Positions 34,401 through 46,083 of a stretch of DNA of 64,000 nt are shown here, one piece after another. The DNA is from Punctularia strigosozonata HHB-11173 SS5 (lineage: Eukaryota; Basidiomycota; Agaricomycetes; Corticiales; Punctulariaceae). The translations under genes and the position numbers were made by a program. The notes beneath the pieces are model-generated. The model saw nothing but the letters and a program-made list of their open reading frames with translations, made no database searches and was not told the DNA's origin. Positions within the stretch are counted from its first letter, which is position 1. Each line of letters opens with the position of its first letter. Location: assembly GCF_000264995.1 (NCBI RefSeq), contig NW_006767457.1, forward strand, positions 33,381-97,380. Direction: 5' to 3'.

Positions 34401-36655
34401 CGTGTCGTATCAGAGTAATCGTGTGTTATAGCTTGTAGAGTCAGTCTAGTCGTGTACCTTCGTGACTGTTGTAGGAGTTCGTGCAGTCGATATAAGACGA
34501 GCACGCCGGGCGCGCCGAGGTTATATCAAGAGGCAAGCGTAATCTGGTGGCGGTGCCCACCGCCATCAGAGAACAGCCCCTCGGCGACTGAGCTCAACGC
34601 AATCACAGCTTCTCACATCCACTGTGGCATTTTTCTACATCACATCCGGAGCGAACTGCATTTCTCGGACTCCCTGAAGTTCTGAGGACACCTCGTCGCG
34701 AATCTTCTCGCGGTTCTCTCCGCCGTGTTCTCGCTGTTAGATGGGTCATAACTACACAGAAAACAACTTAGGCATGCAGTCTGTGCGAAGCAGTACCCTG
34801 CAGTGCTTTCCTTGTGCTGCGAGCCAGCGCTCATCCGCGCGGGTATCTGTCTGTACGCAAAGACATCGCCTTATACGTTGATCATTTTCCTGTGATGGAG
34901 CTTGGGTATGTCTCGATCAACATCTAGACCACGCGTGTAGCGCCAATGCTGGACTGACTGTCTCTTTTCGCCACTTCTCCCCCTTTGCATTCAGCCCCTT
35001 GTCATTGATTGCCCGATTGCTGTGTCCCTCACGGACTAAAACGTGAAGATGATGGCGTATGCGTGCCCAAAACCTAACCACAACATAGGGTTTCTATTTG
35101 GCGAGCTCGACACTGAACGCAGTGGTCGCAGCTATACCCGATACGCCGAGTTTCTGCGGTATCTGGGAATGTACATTAACCCCGGTGCGGAACATGTAAC
35201 AAAGCCCTCCTACACTAGGAAATCTGGTGCGACTGAATCTCGGCGAGTCGCCGGGCCGTTCCGGTGCACGCGAGGTAGCACAGATCTTGGACTAACGGGA
35301 GTCGTGTCCCAACCCGCGTGGCTGTGCCTAGGTAAACCTCACGCTGAACCACTCGCTGGATCACATATTGCGCTCTGCTCGAGGCTCAGGCTCTATTGGT
35401 CACCAGTGTGCGGGGAGAACTGCTCTAAAAGCATGTTTGCTCAGCTCCTTCTTGTTTTGGCTTCACTCAGCCTGATCCATGGTCAGCTTCTTACACTCGT
35501 CCGTGTCCACTGGCTTATGCATCCTACAGCTGCGTATTCAGCTTACGAACGTTGGTACCCAAGTTCGGGCGCATAGTATGAACCGGGCTAACGAAGACTT
35601 CATTTAGACCTGTCACATATAAAAGCTATTGGAAAATCTGAGGGAACCCTCCCTTCGGACGTGAGCGTATATCTTCGAACGGGTTGATCTTATCGTGCCA
35701 AGACAACGTTACAGGTCGTCATAGAGGCCATCGTATCTCTTGTACTGGCGACTATGGGAGCGTCCATGAGGACGCCGACGCTGAAGGAAATAACGTGGGC
35801 GAGCGAGATGAAGACAAGGTGCGCTGTGTTCATGCTAGTTATCAGGTGACGCTGACGGTCGGCTTCAGAACGGTGGAGGAGATGGACACAAGGATCGGCT
35901 TCGTACCGTGGGGTCAGACCACGGCAAATCCATGAGTTGCAGTGTGATGCAGGAGTAATAGATGCACCTTTTGCAACGTGCCGCAAAATCCTCAGTACCA
36001 CGTCAAAGTTGGCCGAGTCGTGTGCTAAAAGTTGAGCCAATCGTATGAGCAGGGTACGTCTTGACACCATCCCCATCACCAAACAATCGCCAGATTTGCC
36101 TTGTGCCAGATTAATCGCTAGATTTGCCTTGAGCCGTGTGCTCGGAAACACGGCATTTGTCGTCGTTTTCGCTCTCTTTAGCCAATCCTGTCCATGTGAC
36201 AAGCACATTGTGCACGTCCCCTCGATGATAGTGTAGCACATTCATGCTCTGGATAACGATGCATGAGCCGTCAAATTAGAGGTGAGAGGATCGTCGTGTA
36301 ATAGAGCCGCGGACATATTTGCCTACTGCGAAGAACTTTTACCACTTACAGATACACTCTGTTTACTTCAAGTAAACTTGAAGAACGTGAATGCGCGGCA
36401 GATGGCGACAAAATTCCACCGGACTGGGATTGAAGGTGATTGTCTACAACACGATAAACCGGTGGGTATAGTCGCTGATGCAATTAGCGCATCTCATAAT
36501 TGTCTCGAGCCATAGGAACGACAAGAAATTTATTGCAGTACAACGAGTTCAAGACATATACGAGACCCATCAAAACAGAGCCCATCTTTGCGCGACTGGT
36601 TCATACGGCCGTCGGGAGTGGACAGGTGAACAAGAGAAGAAACCCAACATGGTGG
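34401..36655. other. Gene-poor accessory stretch
   Basis: About 2.3 kb upstream of the PSD gene. A plus-strand frame at 35043-35576 contains, near its end, MFAQLLLVLASLSLIHG at about 35433. This looks like a signal peptide, but no convincing mature protein follows before stops. A minus-strand frame at 35690-36241 has hydrophobic patches (HLVFISLAHVISFSVGVLM) that could be decayed membrane segments. Neither is supported as a gene. Base composition is AT-richer than in neighbouring genes, which suits old repeats or relics. Confidence 0.4.
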
Positions 36656-37189
36656 CTAAATCGTCCAGTACAAGGTGCGCGATATACCGTCAAGAGAAGT
36701 AAGCCTTTCTGACTCTCGGCCGAGTGCATTGATAGGTCCCACGAGGCTGCTCGTGGCTTGCGGGTCGAGTCCAATAATATTGTACTGCCAAAGCAGGTTC
36801 AGGGCTTCCAGAACCCATTCCCAGCAGGAAATATGGTTGAGCCGATTCATCTGAACGGTGTTGTAGCTAATGCCGCGGTAGATTTGTGAAAAAAGACCAT
36901 TGAAATCGAACCCGGGTTGGGGTGGAGAGTAGCTCATGATTCGGACTACGCCGAGAGTCATCTTGCCGCCATTCGTGACCTCCCTGACCGGATTGATGAC
37001 TCTGGCGTCATAGCACTCGATGGGTTCGTTGAGACTGCGGCGGGGAGCTACCGACCAATGATACCTCGTCGCAACGCCGGCGGCATCTGTGATGAAAAGA
37101 GACCAGTGGGGGTCCACCGACAGGATCTGAATCAGAAAGATGTACAGCGAGTTGGGCTGCAGAGAGATCATTCGGTTCTCGCTGTTCAT
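36656..37189 (-). CDS. Small hypothetical protein, DUF6914-like
   Basis: A single open frame of 177 residues starting at 37189. It has an early His-Trp block (DPHWSLFITDAAG), a central beta-like segment (GGKMTLGVVRIMSY) and a late Cys-Trp block (NHISCWEWVLEALNLLW) before a Gly-Leu turn. This H..W / C..W order and the length match what I recall of fungal DUF6914-type proteins. Those have the look of circularly permuted papain-like (NlpC/LRAT-style) folds, but no activity is proven. A donor-like GTATATC near the end means the last few residues could be spliced differently. It sits alone in a gene-poor stretch. The family assignment is inference; the coding call rests on length and composition. 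Confidence 0.45.
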   Translation of the reverse strand: MNSENRMISLQPNSLYIFLIQILSVDPHWSLFITDAAGVATRYHWSVAPRRSLNEPIECYDARVINPVREVTNGGKMTLGVVRIMSYSPPQPGFDFNGLFSQIYRGISYNTVQMNRLNHISCWEWVLEALNLLWQYNIIGLDPQATSSLVGPINALGRESERLTSLDGISRTLYWTI

Positions 37190-38034
37190 TGTGTGAATGG
37201 TGTTGGCTGAGGAGATGTAGCCTAGGTGCGAAGAGGATAAAGACTGAGTTGGCTGGCGGTATCGAGTAGCAACAGTCGCTTCTTATACCCGTCAGGTTGC
37301 AAGTTGTGGTCTCCAGAACCGACACAATAGAAAAGGGTAGGAAGCGCTCATCTCCTACAGCTTGGCATAGCTGCGAGGGAAGAAAGCATGTCGTCGGTGA
37401 AATCGACAGATAATACCTCTTGGAGCTTCCAGCCTACATGCAAGCCGTTTCGGGGATATCACGGTTCTTCCAGCACACAGGTATGCTGGAGGTGATGTCC
37501 GCCTGACTCAACGACCAAGAGCAAGCCGTGCGCCATATTACTTTGGAGTGTAACCCGATCCCGAAGGTCACCACATGAAGGTGAGTGATGCTGTCCGAAA
37601 ACGATTACTGCGGATCGAAACGTAGGGTTCGGTGTGTAGCAGCCGAGTAATGAAAGAAATGTTCAGGACGCCGGATTAGCGCAGGACGTGGGCAAGTGCC
37701 GAATTGGTAGGGTGAATGCTATTCAGGCCGCCAACGCAGTCGGCATAAAATGAGCCAGCTGAGATAAGACGTTGTCGACATGTTGCCACATAGACTGAGC
37801 CAAGGAGTCTTATTTTGGAGAACAGAGCCGTCTTCCAGACATAGCTCTTTCAACGTGTTTCACGCGCAGTCGACGAGGGAGGTGTATGATCAATGAGGTC
37901 CAGGAAAAGTGTATCACGTGATCTTAGAAAACGGTCTATATATACGAACCCGAAGAAGGGTCAGACTCGACCGTATCCACCGCCTTGTGCCGCTCCTCAT
38001 CTCGTACCATCTCCTAACTCTGACCACGACGGTT
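37190..38034. other. Spacer before the APH-type kinase gene
   Basis: About 850 bp between divergently transcribed neighbours. No coding signal is supported. The right end holds a TATA box and the presumed leader of the kinase gene. Confidence 0.5.
37937..37944 (+). promoter_or_regulatory. TATA box of the APH-type kinase gene
   Basis: TATATATA about 90 bp upstream of the ATG at 38035. This favours that ATG over the in-frame ATG at 37909, which lies upstream of the TATA box. Confidence 0.5.
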
Positions 38035-38934
38035 ATGTCTCTACAGTGGTGGCTTTTTATCTTGATACGGACTACGAACTCGTTGCTTCAGGTGCTTATT
38101 GTTCAAACCACTGCTATACTAGGGCGCACTTTGATGTACCCGGATGCACAGTATCGGCTCGTCCTTCTCCTCAGCAAGCCTCTTCTTGACGAACCGAATG
38201 TTCGTGTCTTCCGACATGGTATTCCCTGGATTGTTAAACTCCGTAATCGCACAACAAGTACAGAAGCCCATGCCCTACGATTCCTCCATGGCACAGGTCT
38301 TGACCTCCCTATCCCTCGCCTGATCGTGTCGTTCGAGCACGCAGGAGCTAGCTACACGGTTATGACCCGTCTCCCTGGAATTACCGTTTACGATGCTTGG
38401 CGCCAGGGTCTTTTGACACCCGAGTTGCAGCGAACTATCCTAGGGGAGATCTCTTTAGTTATCAAACAACTACAGACACTTCGACAACCTGAGGCAGATG
38501 CTGGAAAGGTGATGCTTAGCGCATCTGGCCATGGCCTTCCAGATCCCCTTTTCTTTTTTGAAAAACGATCGGGCCCTTTCTCGTCTCCAGCGGAATTATG
38601 GGCTTACCTTGGGGCATCGGGTGGCCTGCAAGGCTACGAAGAAACGCTGGATCATGACACTCGAGCGATCATGGCTGCAGACCCCATCCGATACGTACAC
38701 GCGGATCTACGGATGTACAACGTATTGATACACAACGGTCACGTATCTGGTATCATCGATTGGGAGGACTCCGGTTGGTATCCTTCGTCCTGGCAGGTCC
38801 ATGCGATGCGATGGCTTTGTCCAGGTTGTGAACAATTCTGGGTGTTTCACTGGCGCAACGAACACCGGTTCTCACCAGAGGCGGAGGCTGCATATGCAGC
38901 ATCCAAGAAGTTTCTCATTTATTCGCCTGTTTGA
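38035..38934 (+). CDS. Aminoglycoside-phosphotransferase-like (APH/choline-kinase fold) small-molecule kinase
   Basis: Intronless gene of 299 residues. The N-terminus has a hydrophobic stretch (WWLFILIRTTNSLLQVLIV) that may be a membrane anchor, then the nucleotide-binding lobe (VFRHGIPWIVKL with the Lys, and TEAHALRFL as the C-helix Glu region). PGITVYDAWRQGLL follows. The catalytic lobe has the Brenner motif HADLRMYNVLIHNG and the DFG-equivalent GIIDWEDSGWYP, so the catalytic Asp, Asn and metal-binding Asp are all present. In fungi this family is large and mostly uncharacterised; substrates are small alcohols or unknown. The start at 38035 is chosen from the TATA position. If the ATG at 37909 were used the protein would gain 42 residues. 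Confidence 0.8.
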   Translation: MSLQWWLFILIRTTNSLLQVLIVQTTAILGRTLMYPDAQYRLVLLLSKPLLDEPNVRVFRHGIPWIVKLRNRTTSTEAHALRFLHGTGLDLPIPRLIVSFEHAGASYTVMTRLPGITVYDAWRQGLLTPELQRTILGEISLVIKQLQTLRQPEADAGKVMLSASGHGLPDPLFFFEKRSGPFSSPAELWAYLGASGGLQGYEETLDHDTRAIMAADPIRYVHADLRMYNVLIHNGHVSGIIDWEDSGWYPSSWQVHAMRWLCPGCEQFWVFHWRNEHRFSPEAEAAYAASKKFLIYSPV

Positions 38935-39085
38935 TAGTAACGCGTTTCCGCCCTGTATTGATTCGAATGTGTGACTCAACGAGCGCTATCTGTATGTATT
39001 TACTGTATATCGCGGTCGATTCCCTTCCATATATCGATAGTGGTCAATGTACATAGGATAAATCTATCACATCATCACTGTTGCA

Positions 39086-41149
39086 TTACGGCTCCATCGC
39101 CACACGCCTTCGAGCGTTTTCGTTCGCGAAAAGCATGGCTTGCGCGAGCATGCGTCGCTTTGATTCTTCAGCAGCAAAATTGCCCAAACTGCAGGTGCCC
39201 ACGGCCTCACAGACCAGCGTCCCCGCATCCCTCCTCCTCGGTACTACCACCACGTAATCACCTATCTCCACTTTCCTCTTCTCTCTCCCCCACACCTTCC
39301 TCTCGCCGTCCCACCTCGGGACCAGGGCCGACTGCGGTAGAGCGCACCGGACGTACCCATCCGAGCGGCCGATCCACATGCTATCCCCAGGTCGTCTCGA
39401 CGCCTGCGTGACGAGCACAAGCTGCGGCTTGCCGTCTTCTACCATCGCGCCCAGCCGCTCGTCCCGCCTCCTTTCGTAAACATTGTTCAGCGCCCTTAGC
39501 CTCTCATTCTTCACCCGCTGCGGCACATCATCCACGAGGTGGCGATGCGCACGCGTCTTCTCTCTGAGGCTGTACGCGAAGTTGAAGCAGAGCTCGAAGC
39601 CGACCTCGTCGACGAGGCTGAGCGTGTCGGCGAACTCCTCATCCGTCTCGCCGCAGAAGCCAACGATAAAGTCGGACGAGAGCGTCGCGCCCGGAATCGT
39701 GGCCCGAATCCGGTGTGCGAGCTCAAGGTATGATTCCCGGGTGTAGCCGCGCCGCATGCGTTCGAGAACGCTGCTCGATCCGGACTGTGCGGGCATGTGG
39801 ATTTGAGAGCAAAGGTTCGGACGTTGCGCGATGAGCTGCAGGAGGTCGTGAGGGAAGTTTTGGGGATGCGGAGAGACGAAGCGGATGCGCATCTCCGGGT
39901 CGATGAGCGAAACGCGGTCGAGGAGCGCGGCGAAGTGGATGCCGGAGGGATCGAAACGGTAAACGGGCTTGAAGCCAGGAGAAGATAGGGAGGCGCCAAG
40001 GGATACACCAGGCGGAGGTATAGAGGTCGAAGAGGATGACGAGAAGAGAGCCATCGATGAGGGGGTTGTATCTCGATAGGAATTAACGTTTTGGCCCAGG
40101 AGCGTAATTTCCTTGATCCCTATGGAAGATAAATGGCGGACCTCGTCTAGGATCGAGGTGATGGGACGAGAGCGTTCTCGACCTACGAAGTGTCAATGGC
40201 ATGTCGAAGCTCGGTACTGCAACGTACACACCTCGAGTGAATGGCACGATGCAATACGAGCACATATTATTGCAACCTCTCATGATCGTCAGATTTGCCG
40301 TCTTCTTCGATGGATCCGTAGACAAGGGCGTGATATCTGCGTACGTTTCGTCAGCACTGAGCTGAACGTTCGCCGCACCCCGTCCGCCGTCTCCTTCCTC
40401 CTCTACCTGGCCCAGTAATCTGGGTAGACTCCTGTACGCATCCGGCCCACACACGACGTCGACCATCCGTTCGTCCCTCTTCCCCGTCTTCTCATCCACC
40501 TTCCCTTCCAGCAGACTGAGTTTGAGGCGCTCGGCCATGCATCCGAGCAACCCCACTTTACCGCCGCGAGCGCGAAGAGGAGCAAGTTCTCGAAGCCGCC
40601 TCCATATCTTTGACTCAGCATTCTCCCGGATGGCACATGTGATGAGGAGGACAATGTCGGCATCGGAAGCGGTCGGAGACGGCGTGTAGCCTGCGTCCAC
40701 GAGGATACGGTTCAAGATGTCAGAATCGGCACCCTTTAATGCGGTCAGCCGAGGGCGGAGGACATGACATAAGACGAAAGGCATACGTTCATCTGACAGC
40801 CATATACCTCAAGATAGAACGATTTCGGAATAAGCTTCTGGGCGAGATACGGTGGTGGGTCATGCGGTTCTGCAGCCGCTCCTAGAGATGCGTTTGCGAT
40901 GAAGTGCTCAAGCGGGAGCGCGTTCTGCACAAGCTTTCGAGCTCTTGGCAGGTTGCTCATATCATTACTTGGCGCGGTTGATGTACCAAACGAATGAGAC
41001 GTTGGCAAGGGTGTCTCCGCTGCTCGTGCAGAAGACGAATTGCTGATCGCGCGGAGTGCTGGCGTACGTCGAAGTCGGAAAGGCTTGAGCGAGCTCGAAA
41101 TCGCGCGCGAGCAGGACGAGCAGACGAATACCATGCCAGGAGCTAGCAC
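39086..41149 (-). CDS. Radical-SAM tRNA methylthiotransferase, CDK5RAP1/MiaB type
   Basis: Adds a methylthio group to N6-isopentenyladenosine-37 of (mainly mitochondrial) tRNAs. The start at 41149 precedes a Ser/Arg-rich presequence suitable for mitochondrial import. The UPF0004 domain has its three cluster cysteines: [20 protein letters not shown] and [10 protein letters not shown]. An intron follows directly after YGCQMN. The radical-SAM cluster is [20 protein letters not shown] (CX3CX2C), joined over an intron to [36 protein letters not shown] and [20 protein letters not shown] then occur in family order, with [14 protein letters not shown] after them. A C-terminal TRAM-like region (about residues 560-650) ends the protein at 39086. 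All junctions checked keep frame. Confidence 0.93.
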
Positions 41150-42246
41150 TCTTGCGGCCTCCGGGAGAATATGCTGTTGAGCACAGGCTCGTCAAGCAAT
41201 GAGCGTGAACGGTCCCAGCCAATCCCGCCAAGGAGAAATTGAAAGGGTACAGCCACCCCCCTACGGTAGCGGAAGTAGGCTTGGATCTTTCCTATGTTCA
41301 CGATCTGTCTATCTCGAAGCACGATACGTTCTTTGCAGGCATATTCGACACACTGGGGCAACCACAATCTTGCTCAATGTCACCCTTCTATCGACGCAGG
41401 ATACCGAGGATTCCAGAGATCACCAATCAATCGACACTCTACAGACGATAGAGCCTTGCGCTTTGACGTTGCTGAGACCAGCGAGAGAGTATCTTGCTTT
41501 GAGACGACCTCCATCCTTCTCGTGAATGCATGTTTCAGGTCATTCTCGGCGCCCGATGTTGTTTCGATTTATCGTCCCGGTCCAGGTTTACGGTTGGGCC
41601 AATCTCCTGGCGGAGCACCATCTCACATTACACCCATGTTTTGAAACCATAGCGTCATAGATATCACAGAAGTCGCTGAAATTATGCGCTGGTCGAAGGG
41701 ACGAGGCAAATCGGAAGCCAACGAACGAAACGGTCTCAGATGCCAGGGTTCAGATCATTCCAAGCCTGACTGTCACACTTTGTCACACTCCTCAGCTGGT
41801 TGTGACCGGATCCATATCGCGCTCGGCGATGCAACGAGACCAAACCCACAATACCCCAACTCCCTGGATATCTATGGTTGCGGTGCAGACATCTAAGCTA
41901 CACAAGCTCCATCCGAAAACGCTCGCTCAGTGGTACTCAACGGAACTCTCCCCTGGCTGTTCTCTCTAGGCGCATCAAGGTGCCATATCATCCGAGGTTT
42001 CAACATGATTTGCCACCTCCTATACGTCCCGCTTCTGAGCCTCCTCGCACCCCTCACACTCATCTTACTCCGCCTTCATGTTTCGAGAAGCTTCGTCCAT
42101 CTCGAGGGATGTCACCGCCGAACAGCGATACATGCGTTTCTGCGCTGAACGAACTGACTTGGCGTGCCTGCGAGTGAAGGGTATAAACTCGATATGATGC
42201 GAAACCTGCTGCAGTTTCCGCTCCCTCCAGTCGCTCGACCTCCGCC
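41150..42246. other. Divergent intergenic region before the GH71 pair
   Basis: About 1.1 kb between the methylthiotransferase and the first GH71 gene, transcribed away from each other. It should hold both promoters. Open frames on the plus strand from 41199 to 42177 overlap and have no domain. No gene is supported. Confidence 0.55.
42182..42187 (+). promoter_or_regulatory. TATA box of the first GH71 gene
   Basis: TATAAA 65 bp upstream of the ATG at 42247. The second GH71 gene has a matching element at nearly the same distance. Confidence 0.5.
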
Positions 42247-43813
42247 ATGCATATACCTAGGGCCTCTTCCACTAAGGCAGTCGTAGCCCAGTTCGTGGCA
42301 TCGACACTGACGGATCGGCCGACACGCTAATCTCCCCATTTTTAGCTTCATCGTCGGCTACACATATGTGAGCCGCCTCTCACCACACGATACATTGCGC
42401 CTCTTCTGACACGATCTCCAGTCGTACAGCCAGAATGATTGGTTCAATGACATCAATCTTGCCAGTTCTATGGGAATAGATGGTACGGCTCGGATTTTTT
42501 TTTGCGCAGCGGATGGGGGACTCATCTATAACGTCTTCAGCGTTCGCTCTGAATTTGGGAGCAGATTCCTGGCAACCGAGCCAGATCGCCAACGCTTACT
42601 CGGCCGCTTCGTCGCATGGCTCCGACTTTAAACTCTTCCTCTCTTTCGACATGTCCTCGATACCCTGCGGGTCCGGCGGCGACGCTTCGAATATTGGCAA
42701 CCTCCTCAATGCCTACGCCAACCACGGAAACCAATTCTACTTCAATGGACGTCCGTATACCTCCACCTTCGGCGGCGAAGGATGCGCCTTCGGCACCGGT
42801 GACGTTAACTCTGGATGGACCACGGCCGTGCGGAACAATGTTGGGGCCAACTACTACTTCGTTCCCGCGTTCTTCGGCGACCCCAACGGCTGGGCTAACT
42901 ACGCAGTCGTCGACGGCGTCTTCAATGTGCGCGCTGTTATCTCCTTTCTGTTTTCTATTTTGACTCTATTGCCAGTGGAACGGGGGTTGGCCCATGTCCG
43001 CCAACGACGTCACGTTCGATAGCGATGCCGGATATATCTCTGCCGCTAACGGCAAACTCGTCATGTCGGCTGTAAGCCCTTGGTTTTTTGCCCACTACTC
43101 CTGGAAAAACGAAGTGTTCGATACCAATGACTGGCTATGGAATGAGCGCTGGGAGCAGCTAGTCCAGCATCGCGATCAGGTGGATGTCGTGCAGATTCTC
43201 ACATGGAATGGTACGCATCGGAGCGTACCCCATTCTATTCCTCCCATTGACGTCCAGGCATAGATTACAGCGAAAGTCATTACGTGGGTCCTGTTGATGG
43301 TTCTCCTCCTGATGGCACATACTGGCAAAACGGCTTCGACCACCAAGGTTAGCCGTCCTCGTTCGTGAGCCTTGATGCATCTTACTTATAACGCAATATG
43401 TAGGTTTCCTGAACATGGTACCGTACTACAGTCAGGCGTTCAAGACTGGCAACTATCCCACCGTCTCGGCGGACCACCTCTTTATCTGGAGCCGCCCCCA
43501 CCCGGCGGGCGCCAGCGCCTGCTGCGATGGCATCGGCAAGCCCGCCAATGCCGACTGGCTCTCAGACTACCTCTGGGCCGTCGCGTTCGCCGCCTCAGAC
43601 GGTTCCGTCACACTCACGTCCGGAAGCAATACTCAAACGTTCAGTGTGACTGCTGGCGTGAACAAGCTTCAGCTGGCGAGCTCGCCTGGTGGCATTCAGG
43701 GCACATTGACCCGGGACGGCAAGGCCGTGGTCGACGTTGACCCTGGATCGGCGTTCACATACACGTCCGATCCCCAACAGTACAACTACAACGCTTTCGT
43801 TGCATGGGCTTGA
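42247..43813 (+). CDS. GH71 alpha-1,3-glucanase (mutanase-like), copy 1
   Basis: Endo-acting hydrolase of the alpha-1,3-glucan layer of the fungal wall. The start at 42247 (MHIPRASSTKAVVA) leads directly into the domain. Splicing gives AHFIVGYTY, YSQNDWFNDINLASSMGID-AFALN, FKLFLSFDMSSIPCG, YTSTFGGEGCAFGTGDVN, FFAHYSWKNEVF, ILTWNDYSESHYVGP and IWSRPHPAGASACCDGIGKP. The C-terminal beta domain ends YNYNAFVAWA. The acidic residues of the TWNDYSES region and the DVNSGW region match conserved family sites. No signal peptide is visible, as in fission-yeast Agn2, which acts inside the cell. About 430 residues, shorter than secreted mutanases, and without a carbohydrate-binding module. It is the left member of a tandem pair. 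Confidence 0.9.
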
Positions 43814-44466
43814 AAAGGATGGGGATTTAAGAGTAACAACAGTCGTTGAACTTTTTCTTACGATCACGATCTTTCTACTCTTATCCTATACTTGGGAATA
43901 TTAGACAAAATTAGAATGAACATGCAAGTTGGGATAGGAGATCAGGCGAAACATGATTGCCTTATTTTATGTCATGGCAGCCCCTTTACTACATAATTTG
44001 GAGATGACCATTGCTTGTGTTCGACTTGTACCTCCTTGGGCTGCTGCCTGGGCAAGGATTCTCGTTTGCGATTAAATAGGGGTGAAGAACGCGTCGACCG
44101 AATCGGGAATTCGCGAAAGGGTATAGCCACCCCTTATGGGTGCTTCCACCTGTTCTCTCCCCGTTCTCGTTCGTTTCTCCCCCTAATTGCGCTAGATGTT
44201 TTCATCTATGTGCCATCGTCGCCCTTGCAAGTTGAACGCGACTGGATGGAAAGAAGAATTTACCGCTATGTCCTTCATGAAGAACGGGCCATGCATGGTG
44301 CGCGGATGCTCTAAGCAAACCACGATCCTCTCTCTTTCCGCGCGCGGAATGGACGGATAATGCGCCTCCGTAATTTCAGGTATAAATATGCGAGTGACGG
44401 TAATATGCTACGATATACAGCTCTGCCATTCCCTACGCTCACCAGAGCCGTTCGTTCATTAGCATC
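43814..44466. other. Spacer between the tandem GH71 genes
   Basis: About 650 bp containing the 3' untranslated region of copy 1 and the promoter of copy 2, including a TATA box at 44381. No gene seen. Confidence 0.6.
44381..44388 (+). promoter_or_regulatory. TATA box of the second GH71 gene
   Basis: TATAAATA 79 bp upstream of the ATG at 44467, correctly oriented. Confidence 0.55.
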
Positions 44467-46083
44467 ATGCATATCCCGAGACAGTTGCTCGGAGATGGAG
44501 GCTCAGCAGCTAGTCCTGCTACCTCAGCCGTGAAGGCGGTGGTTGCCCAGTACGTTTCAATCGCACGCTCCTCCTTTTTCGCTTAACTAACCCCCTTGTT
44601 ACCTTTAGCTTCATCGTCGGATTCACAATCGTATGTCGCTCTGCGAACATTCTGTGGCTTCATCATATGCTTATCACATTTTGTAGTCTTACAGTCAAGC
44701 TGATTGGCTTAATGATATTACACAAGCTAGTGCTATGGGTATAGATGGTATGTATACGACACGACGGGAGGTGCGATGGACTGACCACAGTATTTCTAGC
44801 CTTCGCTCTCAATTTCGGGTCGGATCCGTGGCAGCCAAATCAAATCGCCAATGCATACGCCGCAGCTGCAGCACACGGATCGAGCTTTAAGCTCTTCCTT
44901 TCCTTCGACATGACCTCCATACCCTGCGCATCAGCCGGTGACGCCGCGAACATCGGACACGCGCTCAATCAATACGCATCTCACCCCAGTCAATTCTGGT
45001 ACAAAGATCGCCCGTACACCTCCACCTTCGGAGGCGAACGTTGCACCTTCGGTACTGGCGATGTCAACTCTGGATGGACATCCGCTGTACGCAACGGCGT
45101 CTCGACCCCGTACTCATTCGTGCCAGGCTTCTTCACGGATCCGAACACGTTTGGCAGCTATCCCGTGGTCGATGGCGAATTCAACGTACGCCATAAATCC
45201 TTGCACACTCTCTTTTGAACCTGCTAACGCAATTTTTCTTAGTGGAACGGTGCTTGGCCGATGTCTGGCTCCGACGAAACGTTCGACAGCGACGGATCTT
45301 ACATCGCTAGCGACAACGGCAAACTCTTCATGGCTGCAGCCAGCCCGTGGTTTTTCGCACACTACCCCTGGAAGAACGAGGTGTTCAGGAGCTCCGATTG
45401 GCTTTGGAACACGCGCTGGGACCAGATTATAGCGCACAGAGACCAGGTCGACATCGTGGAGATCGTCACCTGGAATGGTACGACCGCTCGCACTTTACAG
45501 CTGGCCATCCGCTAAATTTACGGTACAGATTACAGCGAGAGTCATTATATCGGACCAGTTACAGCCGCTGCTTCCCCTCCAGGTGGTACATACTGGCAAA
45601 ACGGGTACGATCACCAAGGTACGCGATCTTGTATAATCGTCATTCTAGTTACGCCGCTGACAGACACCCATAGGTTGGCTCAACATGGTGCCATACTACG
45701 CGCAGGCTTTTAAGACGGGTGCTAACCCGACGATCTCCACGGATCACATTTACATTTGGAGCCGCCCTCACCCAGCCGACGCGACTGCCTGCTGCGACGG
45801 TATTGGCAAACCCGCCAACGCGCAGTGGGAGTCGGACAACCTCTGGGCCGTCGTCTTCGCGTCTTCGACGGGAACGGTGACCCTCACATCAGGGTCCAAC
45901 GTGCAATCGTTCGAGGTGCCGGCGGGAGTGACGAAGTTGCAGGTGCCGAGCGCGCCTGGCGGTATTCGAGGGACTTTAACCCGGCTCGGCGCAGCCGTGG
46001 TGGACGTCAACCCGGGAGCTGCGTTCACGTATACGCTGACGCCTCAGCAGTACAACTATAACGCATTTGTTGCTTGGGCTTAG
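44467..46083 (+). CDS. GH71 alpha-1,3-glucanase (mutanase-like), copy 2
   Basis: Tandem paralogue of the preceding gene with the same intron positions. The start at 44467 gives MHIPRQLLGDGGSAAS, about 12 residues longer than copy 1, then AVVAHFIVGFT over intron 1. Further blocks are SYSQADWLNDITQASAMGID, FALNFGSDPWQPNQIANAY, FKLFLSFDMTSIPCAS, YTSTFGGERCTFGTGDVN, FFAHYPWKNEVFRSSDW, ILTWND replaced by IVTWNDYSESHYIGP, and WSRPHPADATACCDGIGKP. It ends YNYNAFVAWA like copy 1. The catalytic-region acidic residues are intact in both copies. No signal peptide is seen. It was probably produced by local duplication, as divergence is moderate and spread evenly. Role by homology: remodelling or mobilising alpha-glucan of the cell's own wall. 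Confidence 0.9.

Noticed and set aside
35043-35576. Possible small secreted protein gene at the end of this ORF
   Set aside because: A signal-peptide-like segment is visible, but no coherent mature protein or family match follows.
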